64,000 nt of DNA. It comes from an endosymbiont of Escarpia spicata. Its GTDB lineage: Bacteria; Pseudomonadota; Gammaproteobacteria; Chromatiales; Chromatiaceae. Location of the stretch: NCBI GenBank assembly GCA_003349915.1, contig QFXE01000002.1, positions 1-64,000 of the forward strand, written 5' to 3'. The notes below the pieces were generated by a model. The model saw nothing but the letters and a program-made list of their open reading frames with translations, made no database searches and had not been told where the DNA came from. Positions 18,280 through 28,116 of the stretch are shown in pieces. A program made the translations under genes and the position numbers. Each line of letters starts with the position of its first letter. The stretch's first letter is position 1.

Positions 18280-20013
18280 TCACTTGCCTTCCTTCCCATT
18301 GCCACAACCACAACCGATCCGGCTGCGCAGTATGGAGTGGCGCGCCGGGATATTGCCGAGGCGGGCCAACTGATGCAGCCTGACATCTTCTGGCGTATAG
18401 GAGGGCAGGATCACCGGTGAGATCAGATCGCTGTCTATGCCCTGCTCTGCCATCTCACCATCATAGGCAATCACATGATCCAGGCTAAGCTTGCCGAGTT
18501 CCACCGACTTGGAGTATTCACTGGCTTGCTTGCCGACACGGCGACCGAAGACGTTGTAGTCGAGTACCGAATTCCCCATCAGTCGGTTGCGGCCATGGAC
18601 GCCGCCCGAGGCCTCGCCGGCGATGAACAGGCCCGGAATATTGGTCTCGCAACGTTCGTTTATCTCGACGCCACCATTCTGATAGTGGAGCGAGGGATAG
18701 ATCAGCATCGGCTGTTTGACGATATCAATGTCGTAGTTATCGAATGCCCGGCACATGCCGGGGAACTGATGCCGGGTGTAACCCTCGCCATGGATCATGT
18801 CGATGAGTGGCGAATCCAGCCACACCCCGCTACGACCGGAGGCGGTGTCGACCCCCATGTTCCGATCACTGCTGCACTCGCGGATAATAGCGGCGCTCTC
18901 CACATCACGGGGCTCGCGGGGGAAGACGAAGAGTTCACCATCCTTGTTCAGCGGTTGGCCGCCGGCGCCGCGGATCTTCTCGGTGATCAGAAAGCCGGCA
19001 ATCTGCTCAGGATATATTGCACCGGTGGGATGGTACTGGACCGAATCCATGAACTTGAGGTTGGCGCCGGCACGGTAGGCCATCACCAGTCCGTCACCGG
19101 TAGCGCCGTAGTGGTTGGTAGTGGCGAAACCGCGGATATGCAGTCGCCCAAAACCACCGGTGGTGATCACCGTCGACTTGGCCCTGACCACCATGAACTG
19201 CTCGGTGTCCAGATTGTAGAGGACGGCGCCGGCGCATTGGCCCTTGTCGTCCAGCAGCAGCTCAATGGCCGGCTCGAATTCACGGATGCTGATCTCATCC
19301 GGGTGGTTCTCCACCTCGTCCATCAGGGTACGCATTATGATGGCGCCGATGTAATCTCGGCAGGAGACCATGCGTTTGCGCGAAGTGCCGCCGCCGTGCA
19401 GGACCTGGAGCGAACCATCCTCCATCTTGTCCCACATGACGCCCAGATTCTCCAGCTCCCGGACAACCTCCGGGCCATCCTCTGTCAGTGCGCGCACCAG
19501 TTCGGGCTTGTTGTCAAAATGACCTCCGCCGATGGCGTCCAGATAGTGCCGCGTAGGCGAATCCTGGGGTGCGACGGCGGCTTGCATACCGCCTTCGGAC
19601 ATCATGGAGTTGGCGTCACCCAGACGCAGCTTGGTGGCGATCATCGGCTTGATGCCGTTTTTTATGGCGGTGATAGCGGCCCAGCAACCTGCTCCGCCAC
19701 CGCCGATAATCAACATATCGGTCTCGTAATCGGGGTTGTCGAGATTTGCCTCCATTCGCTTCGGATCGAGCATCGAATGGGCTTCGAGCAGATCTGTGAT
19801 CTCGGTGGTAAGCTGCTCACCCTTGTTGGGGCCGATCCGAATGTGACTGCGTGCGGCGGATGCTGAATCAGGGTGATACCCGGAGAGTACCTCCTCCCGC
19901 TCCTCCGCATTCATCGGTGTATAGACCGGCTTGTCGCTCTTCGCCAGTTCCAGCCTTTTGGATCGAGTCTGATTCACCTTCTCAAGCGAATCTTTTAAAT
20001 AATCCGGATACAT
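18280..20013 (-). CDS. frdA: Fumarate reductase/succinate dehydrogenase-family flavoprotein
   Basis: A 577-residue FAD protein. An N-terminal extension of about 95 residues precedes the dinucleotide site DMLIIGGGGAGCWAAITAI. Active-site family motifs follow: SEGGMQAAVAP, HYGATGDGLVMAYRAGA, MDSVQYHPTGAI and the capping/catalytic segment LITEKIRGAGGQPLN, then FIAGEASGGVHGRNRLMGNS near the C-terminus. Where SdhA/FrdA proteins carry the histidine that binds FAD covalently (SHT before QGG), this protein appears to read NSMMSEGG, so FAD is probably non-covalent. No membrane-anchor genes accompany it. With frdB and the adjacent hdrCB it resembles soluble thiol- or NADH-linked fumarate reductases and would run fumarate to succinate in the rTCA cycle. 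Confidence 0.88.
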   Translation of the reverse strand: MYPDYLKDSLEKVNQTRSKRLELAKSDKPVYTPMNAEEREEVLSGYHPDSASAARSHIRIGPNKGEQLTTEITDLLEAHSMLDPKRMEANLDNPDYETDMLIIGGGGAGCWAAITAIKNGIKPMIATKLRLGDANSMMSEGGMQAAVAPQDSPTRHYLDAIGGGHFDNKPELVRALTEDGPEVVRELENLGVMWDKMEDGSLQVLHGGGTSRKRMVSCRDYIGAIIMRTLMDEVENHPDEISIREFEPAIELLLDDKGQCAGAVLYNLDTEQFMVVRAKSTVITTGGFGRLHIRGFATTNHYGATGDGLVMAYRAGANLKFMDSVQYHPTGAIYPEQIAGFLITEKIRGAGGQPLNKDGELFVFPREPRDVESAAIIRECSSDRNMGVDTASGRSGVWLDSPLIDMIHGEGYTRHQFPGMCRAFDNYDIDIVKQPMLIYPSLHYQNGGVEINERCETNIPGLFIAGEASGGVHGRNRLMGNSVLDYNVFGRRVGKQASEYSKSVELGKLSLDHVIAYDGEMAEQGIDSDLISPVILPSYTPEDVRLHQLARLGNIPARHSILRSRIGCGCGNGKEGK

Positions 20014-20119
20014 TCATTTCCTCCGAAAGCACGCTCTTCGTCAATACGAAATCGACCCATCAAACGCCCCGAAAGTGGTGTTGTCTTACCTTCCAGAATC
20101 CTGCAGGGAGGCCGCCGTG

Positions 20120-20866
20120 CTACTCCGTATCTCTCGCGTAATAGCGCTCGCTGAGAGCCCCCCTGTCAAGGGACATTAATTCGGCATACTCGCCGTCGTA
20201 CTCGTGATTCTTTACCTGCTGGATGCGGATATCGAGCTCTTTACTCTCTTTGCGCAGATAGCGTCCATAGAGGCGCTTACCGAGAATCGCGATCTTGTGC
20301 TGGATGATCTCGGAGGGGCAACGCAGGGCGCACAGACCACAGCCCACGCATTCGTACGAGAGTTCCATGAGTTCGGCGATATCGCCGCGCATGGCGGACT
20401 GGATATAGTCCATGACCTGAAGCCCCTGTGGGCAGGCCTTGGTGCAGGTGCCGCAGGCCACACAGCGGAAGGTGACAGGATAGAGTTCTTTTATGGTGTC
20501 GACGTCTGGAGTGAGTTTTTCCAGGTCGTAGACTGCTTTCTCAAGGGGTACGGATGGTATCTGAGAGAGCGCCATCCCCTCTTGGACCAGGGTGGTGCAG
20601 GCGAGACCGGTATGAATCCGGTAGTCTCCGGGCAGTCGGTAGATAGTGCCGCAAGCGCCGCAGAAGCCTTCGCGGCAGCCAGCTCCGCGGATGATCTGCT
20701 GGCCGCTGTACTCTATGGCCCGCATGATCGTGGAGTCATCCGGAACCAGGGCGGGTTTGCCCATGATGGAAACTGTCACCATGCGCGCCTGGGGTTGCCC
20801 CGGCTGGTTGGTATCGCTCACAGCCTTGTTCTTGTCATCGGTTTCGTTTTGCTGATCGCCACTCAT
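20120..20866 (-). CDS. frdB: Fumarate reductase/succinate dehydrogenase iron-sulfur subunit
   Basis: About 248 residues from the chosen start. The plant-type 2Fe-2S domain carries GCREGFCGACGTIY. The C-terminal bacterial ferredoxin domain carries CVACGTCTKACPQG and CVGCGLCALRCPSE, giving two 4Fe-4S-type sets, a pattern nearer to TfrB/archaeal forms than to E. coli FrdB. The frame is open to 20944, but the ATG at 20864-20866 has a GGAG ribosome site eight bases upstream and is preferred. It is the first gene of the long rTCA array, with 106 bases before frdA. The promoter for the array is expected just upstream. Confidence 0.85.
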   Translation of the reverse strand: MSGDQQNETDDKNKAVSDTNQPGQPQARMVTVSIMGKPALVPDDSTIMRAIEYSGQQIIRGAGCREGFCGACGTIYRLPGDYRIHTGLACTTLVQEGMALSQIPSVPLEKAVYDLEKLTPDVDTIKELYPVTFRCVACGTCTKACPQGLQVMDYIQSAMRGDIAELMELSYECVGCGLCALRCPSEIIQHKIAILGKRLYGRYLRKESKELDIRIQQVKNHEYDGEYAELMSLDRGALSERYYARDTE

Positions 20867-21458
20867 AGGGATTTCTCCGCCTGTGCCTATCATTTCAAGC
20901 CTGTTCGGCCCGATTCCGGATCCCGCTCTGGAGTATCCGGACACTCACTCATCCAACTTCTGCCTTGTGGTTATCCCGAACGGCATGGCCGACAGGATTT
21001 CCACAGTAATCTCCAGGTTTCTTGATGTTCGATGCTAACACTACAGTTCGTGCAAATACAAAATTTGTTCAAAGCCAATCGCCAGGAATAGGGAGAATTC
21101 GATTCTATGGCGTGCCACCGGCCCAATCGCACCGCCCATAGTCCAGCTCTGATTCCGTGCCAATATGCTTCTCATCTCCGTTTCCCGTAGGCAATTGTTG
21201 GTTTGATTCTCCCCCGACTCATCGAGACTGCTTCGCGGTGCCAGCAGGTGCGTATGAATGTTCATCGACGCATAAGGAATGTTTCTTGTACTGTGACGGA
21301 GTTGGCAAAAAAGCCGTCCGGGAGTGGCTTTTAATCTCCCCTTAAGAAACCTGCACTAGTTTGGTATTTAGGATATTTTTTCCCAAATCGTATCCTTATG
21401 CCGAAAGGCCGCAGCTTTAACTGGTCTACAAAGAAAACAGCTATTGGAGGAAGTGAGT
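20867..21458. other. Divergent intergenic region upstream of the rTCA array
   Basis: Nearly 600 bases lie between frdB (minus) and the secreted protein gene at 21459 (plus), with no convincing gene. It must contain the main promoter of the rTCA array. I could not pick a clear -35/-10 pair for it. On the plus side AGGATA (21370-21375) and TATCCT (21391-21396) form an inverted pair about 65 bases before the next gene. Confidence 0.5.
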
Positions 21459-22016
21459 ATGTTCCTGATCAAATATTTGTTGCACGTGTGTGCCGTTTCA
21501 ATTCTGTTGGTATCAACTGGATCAGCTGATCCTACGCAACCTGCTAAGCAATACAGTATTAGTGATCTCATAAACAATGCCTTACTGAGTAGTGAGGTTA
21601 CAGTTCTCGTTCAGGTAAGAAAGATCACTGGAGTAGATGCCCAGGGCCGACAGCAGGTTTTGTATGAGAACAAGGCTGGAAAGCTTGTCCAACTTGATCT
21701 CCTTGCTTCTACTGTTCAACGTCTCGATGGTCGTATGATATCTGTCGGAAAGTATGAAGATATTCAGCTGGAACTGTCGAATGATGTCCATCTGCTTGGA
21801 AAAAACAGTGTGGTTTTGCGGACACCGTTCTCTGATCAAAAAGGCACAGCTACCATCAAGGCAGAAGGTGAGATCCATGTGAGTCCGGCGCGGGTCGTTA
21901 CATCACAGATAAAAATTGAGATGGGTGAATTCTCCCGCCCGTTGCCACCCGCACTGGTCCGTGCGTTACTTGCAGCGATACCCGCCAGTGGATGCAGCAC
22001 GGGCGCCATCTGCTAG
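21459..22016 (+). CDS. Secreted DUF4382-like protein
   Basis: A protein of about 185 residues with a Sec signal peptide (MFLIKYLLHVCAVSILLVSTGSADP, cleavage likely after GSA). The mature part has alternating hydrophobic strands and the stretch ISVGKYEDIQLELSND, which resembles the G-x-Y-x-x-I-x-L-x-L element of DUF4382 domains. A TTG-started longer frame exists from 21444, but GGAGG sits eight bases before the ATG at 21459. Two cysteines near the C-terminus (SGCSTGAIC) may form a disulfide. Function is unknown; it stands alone. Confidence 0.65.
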   Translation: MFLIKYLLHVCAVSILLVSTGSADPTQPAKQYSISDLINNALLSSEVTVLVQVRKITGVDAQGRQQVLYENKAGKLVQLDLLASTVQRLDGRMISVGKYEDIQLELSNDVHLLGKNSVVLRTPFSDQKGTATIKAEGEIHVSPARVVTSQIKIEMGEFSRPLPPALVRALLAAIPASGCSTGAIC

Positions 22017-22277
22017 AAACCCTGTTGTATTTTGCGGTACCGGCCAGCAGGTTAAATCTGCTGGCTTGGTGCTGCCACCAACCCTTGCCAGATGCACCAG
22101 TTCCAATCCTGGCATAGATTCCCATGACGGTTTCCTTCCAAATCAGGACACTCTGCCAAAGTCACCCGAGTGGGTCTGGTAACCCAGGTTGATTCATCCT
22201 AATTTAATGCAACAATAACAGCAGGAAAGCGAATTGAAGCCCTAGTAGAATATGCTACATTTTGGTGAGGCAATGGA

Positions 22278-23507
22278 ATGAAAATCCTCCATACATCAGA
22301 CTGGCATATTGGCCGGGCACTTTATGGACGCAAACGCTACCAGGAGTTCGATGCGTTCCTCTCATGGCTGGCGGAGAAAATCGATCAAGAGCAGGTGGAT
22401 GCACTGCTCGTGGCCGGCGATATCTTCGATACAAGCACACCGAGCAATCGTGCTCAGGCGCTCTATTACCGGTTCCTGTGCCGTGTGGCAGCCTCATTCT
22501 GCCGCCATGTCATCGTGATTGCGGGTAACCACGACTCTCCCTCATTTCTGAATGCCCCCAAGGAACTCTTGCGCGCGCTTAACGTTCACGTCATCGGCTC
22601 GACCGGCGAGAGCCGCGAAGATGAAGTTCTGCTACTGCAAAATCGTGAAGGCTCCCCGGAACTCATCGTTTGTGCAGTGCCCTACCTGAGGGATCGCGAT
22701 ATTCGAGTGGCGGAAGCCGGTGAGAGTATTGACCACAAGGAACAGAAACTGATCGAGGGCATACGCACCCACTATGCCGAGGTGTGTGACCTGGCTGAAC
22801 AGAAACGTGACTCATTGGGTATCGAGGTTCCCATTATCGCCATGGGGCATCTCTTTGCCGCCGGGGGAGAAACGGTTGATGGTGATGGTGTCCGTGAGCT
22901 ATATGTCGGGTCACTTGCCCATGTGACTTCGGGAATCTTCCCGGAATGTATCGATTATCTAGCGTTGGGCCACCTCCACGTTCCGCAGAAGGTCAATGCC
23001 TCAGAGGTCATGCGCTATAGTGGGTCTCCGCTGCCGATGGGCTTTGGAGAAGCCACCCAGGAGAAGAGTGTCTGCCTCGTAGAGTTCACTGGAAGAGAAG
23101 CAACGGTGACGCTGATCAAGACTCCGGTATTCCAACGGCTTGAGCGCATACAAGGTGACTGGGATGATATCTCCGACCGGATTCTGGTGCTGTCCGCAAC
23201 ACAAAGCCAGGCATGGTTAGAGATAGTCTATGAAGGCGGGGATGTGATCGGTGACCTGCGTGAAAAACTCGAAGCTGCGATATCAGAGACCAACCTGGAG
23301 ATTCTTCGCGTGAAGAATAACCGGATCATAGACCGGGTGCTCAACCGAATTCACGATAACGAAACCCTCGACGATCTGAATATTAATGATGTCTTTGAAC
23401 GATGTCTTGAAGCGCATGAGGTCCCGGAAGCACAGCGCCCTGAACTTCTGCAGGCCTATCAGGAGACGATTACCGCTCTCAACCAAGCCGATACCCAGGC
23501 AGAATAG
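22278..23507 (+). CDS. sbcD: Exonuclease subunit SbcD
   Basis: A 409-residue Mre11-type nuclease. The metallophosphoesterase motifs are all present: TSDWHIGR (residues 6-13), AGDIFDTSTPS (around 54-64), IAGNHDSPSF (around 82-91), MGHLFAAGGE (around 194-203) and LGHLHVPQKV (around 235-244). With SbcC it cleaves DNA hairpins and double-strand ends arising at palindromes during replication. It ends 9 bases before sbcC, forming the standard two-gene operon. Length is normal for the family. Confidence 0.96.
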   Translation: MKILHTSDWHIGRALYGRKRYQEFDAFLSWLAEKIDQEQVDALLVAGDIFDTSTPSNRAQALYYRFLCRVAASFCRHVIVIAGNHDSPSFLNAPKELLRALNVHVIGSTGESREDEVLLLQNREGSPELIVCAVPYLRDRDIRVAEAGESIDHKEQKLIEGIRTHYAEVCDLAEQKRDSLGIEVPIIAMGHLFAAGGETVDGDGVRELYVGSLAHVTSGIFPECIDYLALGHLHVPQKVNASEVMRYSGSPLPMGFGEATQEKSVCLVEFTGREATVTLIKTPVFQRLERIQGDWDDISDRILVLSATQSQAWLEIVYEGGDVIGDLREKLEAAISETNLEILRVKNNRIIDRVLNRIHDNETLDDLNINDVFERCLEAHEVPEAQRPELLQAYQETITALNQADTQAE

Positions 23508-23516
23508 AGACGGAAA

Positions 23517-26500
23517 ATGCGCATACTGCTGGTACGTTTTAAGAACTTGAACTCGCTTGCCGGTGAATGGGAAATTGACCTGGCATACCCCGTTTTTTCA
23601 TCCGACGGCATCTTTGCCATAACCGGGCCGACCGGAGCGGGTAAGACGACGATCCTCGATGCTATCTGTCTCGCGCTTTATGGCCGAACGCCTCGTCTCA
23701 ACAAGGTCACCAAGAGCGGGAACGAGATAATGTCGCGGCAGACCGGTGAGTGTTTTGCCGAAGTGACCTTTGAAACCCAAGCGGGACGATTTCGTTGCCA
23801 CTGGAGCCAGCACCGGGCGCGAAAAAAACCAGGCGGGGAATTGCAGGCTCCAAAACATGAGATTGCGGATGCTGATTCAGGCCGGATTCTTGAGGCAAAA
23901 CTTCGCGGTGTTGCCGAACAGATTGAAGCGGTTACCGGCATGGACTTCGACCGTTTCACACGCTCCATGCTGCTTGCACAAGGAGGTTTTGCGGCTTTTC
24001 TGCAGGCGGCACCTGACGAACGTGCCCCCATTCTGGAACAGATTACCGGCACAGAGATCTACAGCCAGATCTCCATTCAGGTTCATAAACAACGCTCTGG
24101 CGAGCATGAGAAACTGGATATCCTTCAGGCTGAGCTGGCAGGGATGCAACTGCTGAGTGAAGAGGATGAGCAGCAGTTGAAAGCAGGCCTTGAGAAGATG
24201 ATTCTTCAGGAGGCCGGTTTGAATCAACAGGTTGATCAAAAAGGTCAGGCAATCGCCTGGCTGGATGGAATCGAACGGCTGGAAGAGGAGTTGCGCTTAC
24301 TGGAAAAGCAGAAACAGGATTTAAAGATGCGTCAGGAGGTTTTTCAGCCTGAGGGAGAAAAGCTTGAGCGGGCAATGCAGACTCTGGAACTGGCGGGAGA
24401 ATTTGCCAGTTTGAGTTCGCTTCGTCGTGAGCAGGAAACGGATCAGCAACGCCACGAAGAGTGTCAGTTGGCTCTGCCAGAACAGGAGGGCGAAGTAATA
24501 CGGGCCGAAAAGACCCTGAAGCTGGCTAATAAGCATCTTGCGCAGAAGCAAGAAAAGCAAAAAGAGATGCTGCTTGTCATCGGCAAGGTACGAGAGCTGG
24601 ATATCAAACTGCGGGAAAAAAAGACGCCTATCAAGAAGGCTGCGGATCTCGTTTCAGATGCGAAAAAAACGCTTGATACCCATCGAACAAAGCACAGTGA
24701 GGATTGCCATGTTTTGGATGAGCAGAAAGTCATCCTCAAAGAGGTTCAGAAACTTCTTTCAGAAAGCGAGGCAGATAAGGGGCTCGTCGAACAGCTTGCC
24801 AGAATGCTGAGTCAGTTTGACCGGCTTCGTGAACTGGATGGAAATGTTCGTGATAAGACCGGGGAAGTGGTTTCAGCCGAGTCGCAAAAGAGAGAAGCCT
24901 CACGATTGTGGAGTGAACAATCTAAAACGCTACAGGGACAAAAAGATGCCCTCGAAGTTATCCAGAAAAAACTGCTTCACCAACAGAATAGACTGGCAGA
25001 TATTCTCGCTGAACGGGAGGTTTCAATTTGGCGAAATGCCCTCTCGGATCTCAAAGAGAGAGAGTCCCTGCTGAGAGAGACCAGCCAGTCGCTCCTATCG
25101 TTGAGTGAATCAAGCATTAGCCTCGGTAAACTCAATAATCAGCATGAAAAATCCACTGCCGAAGAGGCTCCATTGGCCAGGCAGATCCTGGAACACACTG
25201 AGAGACTTGCGGCCTTGGAGCGGGAGTTGTTACTGCTGGAAACGCAGCTCTCCCTGCTTACCAGAATCCAGAGTTTTGAGGAGGCCCGGCAGCAACTTCA
25301 GGATGGTGAGGTCTGCCCCCTTTGCGGTGCAGAGGAACACCCGTATGCAGAAGGAAATATTCCCGCTACGGATGAGGCCGCAACTGAACTGAAGCGTGTG
25401 AGAAAGGTTATAAAACAGACCCGTGATAGGCTTTCTGGTCTCCAGATTAAACAGGCTGAAAACCGGAAAGACCTACAACAAAACGAGACCCTGCAACAGG
25501 AAGCCAGAGACAGGATTAGCACAGAAGAGCAGCAGATTCATGAGGGGTTCAGGCTGCTTGCTGCTGTTGAGGATGAGGGCGACGACCCGGCAGAGACCTT
25601 ACTGCGGTTACAGCAGGAGAACAGCGAAAAACTGGAGATGACCTCAAAGGTCGTGTCGGCTGCTGAGAGATACGAGAAGGATATTGCCTCCCTACGTGAA
25701 TTGATTGAAAAGACAAGAGAGACGCTGGACCAATCAGAGCAGGAAATTCAAGGTTTGCTGTATAAAAAACACGCAGCAGGACAGACAGTCGATGGCCAGA
25801 AAGATGCGTTGGATGCACTCAAGATCGAGTTGCGGAAAGCTCAGGAGAAGACGCTGCAAGATGTGCGGGTCTACGGTTTCCAGGTGCTGGCCATGGATGG
25901 GCTGGACTCGATTCAGACTGAGCTGATGACGCGGCGGGATCAATGGCTTGATCGGCAGAAACAGCAGAATGATCTTGAAATACACACCTCAAACCTGGAG
26001 TTGCAGACAGAACATCAAGCCACACAAATCAACACATCAGAGGCCGTTCTGATTGAACAACGGGAGATTCTGAGCAACCTGAAATGTGAGCAGGACTCCC
26101 TGACTCAGGACCGACTCGCGCTCTTTGAAGATAAGAACCCGGACGCCGAAGAGACCCGTCTCTCCACATCTGTTGAAGAGGCTGAAAAACAACTCGAAGA
26201 ATCCCGTCAGGTATTTCATCTTGCAACGGGGGAGCAAGGCAAATTGAAAGCCGCGATTGCGTTGATTGAAAAGACGATGCTCGGCAGGGCTGATCAGTTG
26301 AAACAGAGTCAGGCAGCGTTCCAGGTTCGACTTGGCCAGTTCGACTTCACCGATGAAACCAGCTATCAAGCGGCCTGTCTGCCCGAAGAAGAACGTAACA
26401 ATCTGATGCAGCAAGCCCAACGGCTGGCAACTGAGCAAACAGAGTTGAATGCAAGGAGCCGGGATAGGACATCATTGTTGGATATCGAACGAAAAAAACA

Positions 26501-27194
26501 GACGACGGACCAACCCAGCGACCAGCTCAAGCAGGAGTTGGAGGCGCTTGTTAGCCGCCGCAAGAGCCTCCAGCAGGAGGTTGGCGGCACTCGCCAGAAG
26601 TTAACCGACAATGAGAACCTGAGGTGCAAACAGCAGGATCGGACCAAACAGATCGACGCACAAAAACGGGAGTGTTCACGTTGGGATCTGCTGCATGAAC
26701 TCATCGGCTCGGCAGATGGCAAGAAGTATCGCAACTTCGCCCAAGGTCTGACCTTCGAAATGATGGTCGGACATGCCAACCGGCAACTGCAGAAAATGAC
26801 CGATCGCTACCTTCTGATCAGGGATGATGGGCAGCCGTTGGAACTCAACGTGGTGGATAACTATCAGGCGGGTGAGATTCGTTCAACCAAGAACCTGTCG
26901 GGGGGTGAGAGTTTTATCGTCAGTCTCTCCCTGGCGCTTGGTCTCTCCCAGATGGCCAGTAAAAACGTCCGGGTGGACTCACTGTTCCTGGATGAAGGGT
27001 TTGGTACCCTGGATGAAGAGGCCCTGGATACCGCTTTGGAGACCCTCGCGGGATTGCAGCAGGATGGCAAGTTGATCGGTGTGATCTCCCATGTCTCAGC
27101 CCTCAAGGAGCGCATCGCCACCCAGATAGAGGTAATGCCGCAAGCGGGTGGAAGAAGTACGATCAGCGGAACTGGATGTGTCAGAGTGGAATAG
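23517..27194 (+). CDS. sbcC: Exonuclease subunit SbcC (SMC-like ATPase)
   Basis: A 1225-residue Rad50-type ATPase. The Walker A is TGPTGAGKTTILDAI (around 38-52). Long coiled-coil arms fill residues about 180-590 and 640-1050. The zinc hook is CPLCGAEEH (around 600), followed by the returning arm. The C-terminal ATPase half carries the ABC signature NLSGGESFIVSLSLALG and Walker B DSLFLDEGFGTLDEEAL. With SbcD it forms the hairpin nuclease. It is full length and intact. The C-terminus overlaps nothing; the next gene begins 73 bases later. Confidence 0.96.
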   Translation: MRILLVRFKNLNSLAGEWEIDLAYPVFSSDGIFAITGPTGAGKTTILDAICLALYGRTPRLNKVTKSGNEIMSRQTGECFAEVTFETQAGRFRCHWSQHRARKKPGGELQAPKHEIADADSGRILEAKLRGVAEQIEAVTGMDFDRFTRSMLLAQGGFAAFLQAAPDERAPILEQITGTEIYSQISIQVHKQRSGEHEKLDILQAELAGMQLLSEEDEQQLKAGLEKMILQEAGLNQQVDQKGQAIAWLDGIERLEEELRLLEKQKQDLKMRQEVFQPEGEKLERAMQTLELAGEFASLSSLRREQETDQQRHEECQLALPEQEGEVIRAEKTLKLANKHLAQKQEKQKEMLLVIGKVRELDIKLREKKTPIKKAADLVSDAKKTLDTHRTKHSEDCHVLDEQKVILKEVQKLLSESEADKGLVEQLARMLSQFDRLRELDGNVRDKTGEVVSAESQKREASRLWSEQSKTLQGQKDALEVIQKKLLHQQNRLADILAEREVSIWRNALSDLKERESLLRETSQSLLSLSESSISLGKLNNQHEKSTAEEAPLARQILEHTERLAALERELLLLETQLSLLTRIQSFEEARQQLQDGEVCPLCGAEEHPYAEGNIPATDEAATELKRVRKVIKQTRDRLSGLQIKQAENRKDLQQNETLQQEARDRISTEEQQIHEGFRLLAAVEDEGDDPAETLLRLQQENSEKLEMTSKVVSAAERYEKDIASLRELIEKTRETLDQSEQEIQGLLYKKHAAGQTVDGQKDALDALKIELRKAQEKTLQDVRVYGFQVLAMDGLDSIQTELMTRRDQWLDRQKQQNDLEIHTSNLELQTEHQATQINTSEAVLIEQREILSNLKCEQDSLTQDRLALFEDKNPDAEETRLSTSVEEAEKQLEESRQVFHLATGEQGKLKAAIALIEKTMLGRADQLKQSQAAFQVRLGQFDFTDETSYQAACLPEEERNNLMQQAQRLATEQTELNARSRDRTSLLDIERKKQTTDQPSDQLKQELEALVSRRKSLQQEVGGTRQKLTDNENLRCKQQDRTKQIDAQKRECSRWDLLHELIGSADGKKYRNFAQGLTFEMMVGHANRQLQKMTDRYLLIRDDGQPLELNVVDNYQAGEIRSTKNLSGGESFIVSLSLALGLSQMASKNVRVDSLFLDEGFGTLDEEALDTALETLAGLQQDGKLIGVISHVSALKERIATQIEVMPQAGGRSTISGTGCVRVE

Positions 27195-27266
27195 CGGTTT
27201 GAGTTATATGGGTATCCGCAGTGTGTTAACAAGCACCAAGGTGAAGTAACAGGGGAGCATCGTCCA

Positions 27267-28109
27267 ATGCCGCGTTTTTCGCTGGAGAGTCTATGGCCTT
27301 TTGTGGCGATAGTGGTAGCGGTCTATGGGGCACTGCTGCTGATACTCTATTTTTCCCAGTCACGCTTGCTCTACTATCCCAGTTTGCCTTCCAGGGCGAT
27401 CATGGCTACTCCAGATCAAGTCGGGCTGAGTTTCGAGACGCTCAAAGTCACCACCGATGATGGCATAACCCTGCACGGCTGGTTTCTGCCGCTCGAAAAG
27501 CCGCGGGCCACACTGCTCTTTTTTCACGGTAATGCCGGCAATATCTCACATCGCCTGGATTCCCTGGAGATTTTTCACCGGCTTGGCCTGGCGGTACTGA
27601 TCTTCGATTACCGCGGCTTCGGCGAGAGCGAAGGCCGTCCGACAGAAGCGGGAAATTACCGGGATGCAGAGGCCGCATGGCGCCTGCTGACTGAGCAGAA
27701 GAAGATACCTCCGGAGGATATACTGCTGTTCGGCCGTTCCCTGGGGGGCGCTGTCGCCGCCCGTCTCGCCTCAAGTTATCCAGTCAGAGGCCTGATCCTG
27801 GAGTCTGCCTTCACTTCAGTGCCGGATATGGCAGCAGATCTCTACCCCATGTTTCCGGTGCGTTGGCTGTCACGTTTCCAATTTGATACCAGGGCTTACC
27901 TTGAATCTGTCAGCTGCCCGGTTCTGGTGATTCATAGTCCGGACGACGAAATCATCCCTTTTAAGCATGGGCAGCAGCTCTACCAGGCGGCCCGTCAACC
28001 GAAACGGTTTCTGGAGATCGGCGGCAGCCACAATATGGGGTTCCTGCAGAGTGGCAACAGTTACCGGGAGGGACTGGAGCGATTCATCACAATGAGTGAC
28101 CCTAGGTGA
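27267..28109 (+). CDS. Membrane-anchored alpha/beta hydrolase (YfhR/ABHD13 type)
   Basis: A 280-residue serine hydrolase with a single N-terminal membrane segment (FVAIVVAVYGALLLILYF, residues about 12-29). The oxyanion-hole motif is LFFHGNAGNISHR (around 85-97), the nucleophile elbow is LFGRSLGGAV (around 152-161), the acid is in VIHSPDDEIIPF (around 222-233), and the histidine is in IGGSHNMGF (around 251-259). The active site probably faces the cytoplasm or periplasm close to the membrane. The substrate is unknown. It is transcribed with carbamate kinase, 7 bases downstream, though no functional link is evident. Confidence 0.88.
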   Translation: MPRFSLESLWPFVAIVVAVYGALLLILYFSQSRLLYYPSLPSRAIMATPDQVGLSFETLKVTTDDGITLHGWFLPLEKPRATLLFFHGNAGNISHRLDSLEIFHRLGLAVLIFDYRGFGESEGRPTEAGNYRDAEAAWRLLTEQKKIPPEDILLFGRSLGGAVAARLASSYPVRGLILESAFTSVPDMAADLYPMFPVRWLSRFQFDTRAYLESVSCPVLVIHSPDDEIIPFKHGQQLYQAARQPKRFLEIGGSHNMGFLQSGNSYREGLERFITMSDPR

Positions 28110-28116
28110 TTGAACC

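Noticed and set aside
18475-19866. Long open frame on the plus strand inside frdA
   Set aside because: It is exactly antisense to a convincing flavoprotein gene; GC-rich codon bias keeps the opposite frame open. No ribosome site or family motif.
21041-21265. 74-codon minus-strand frame upstream of frdB
   Set aside because: No ribosome site or recognisable sequence; it occupies the likely promoter area.
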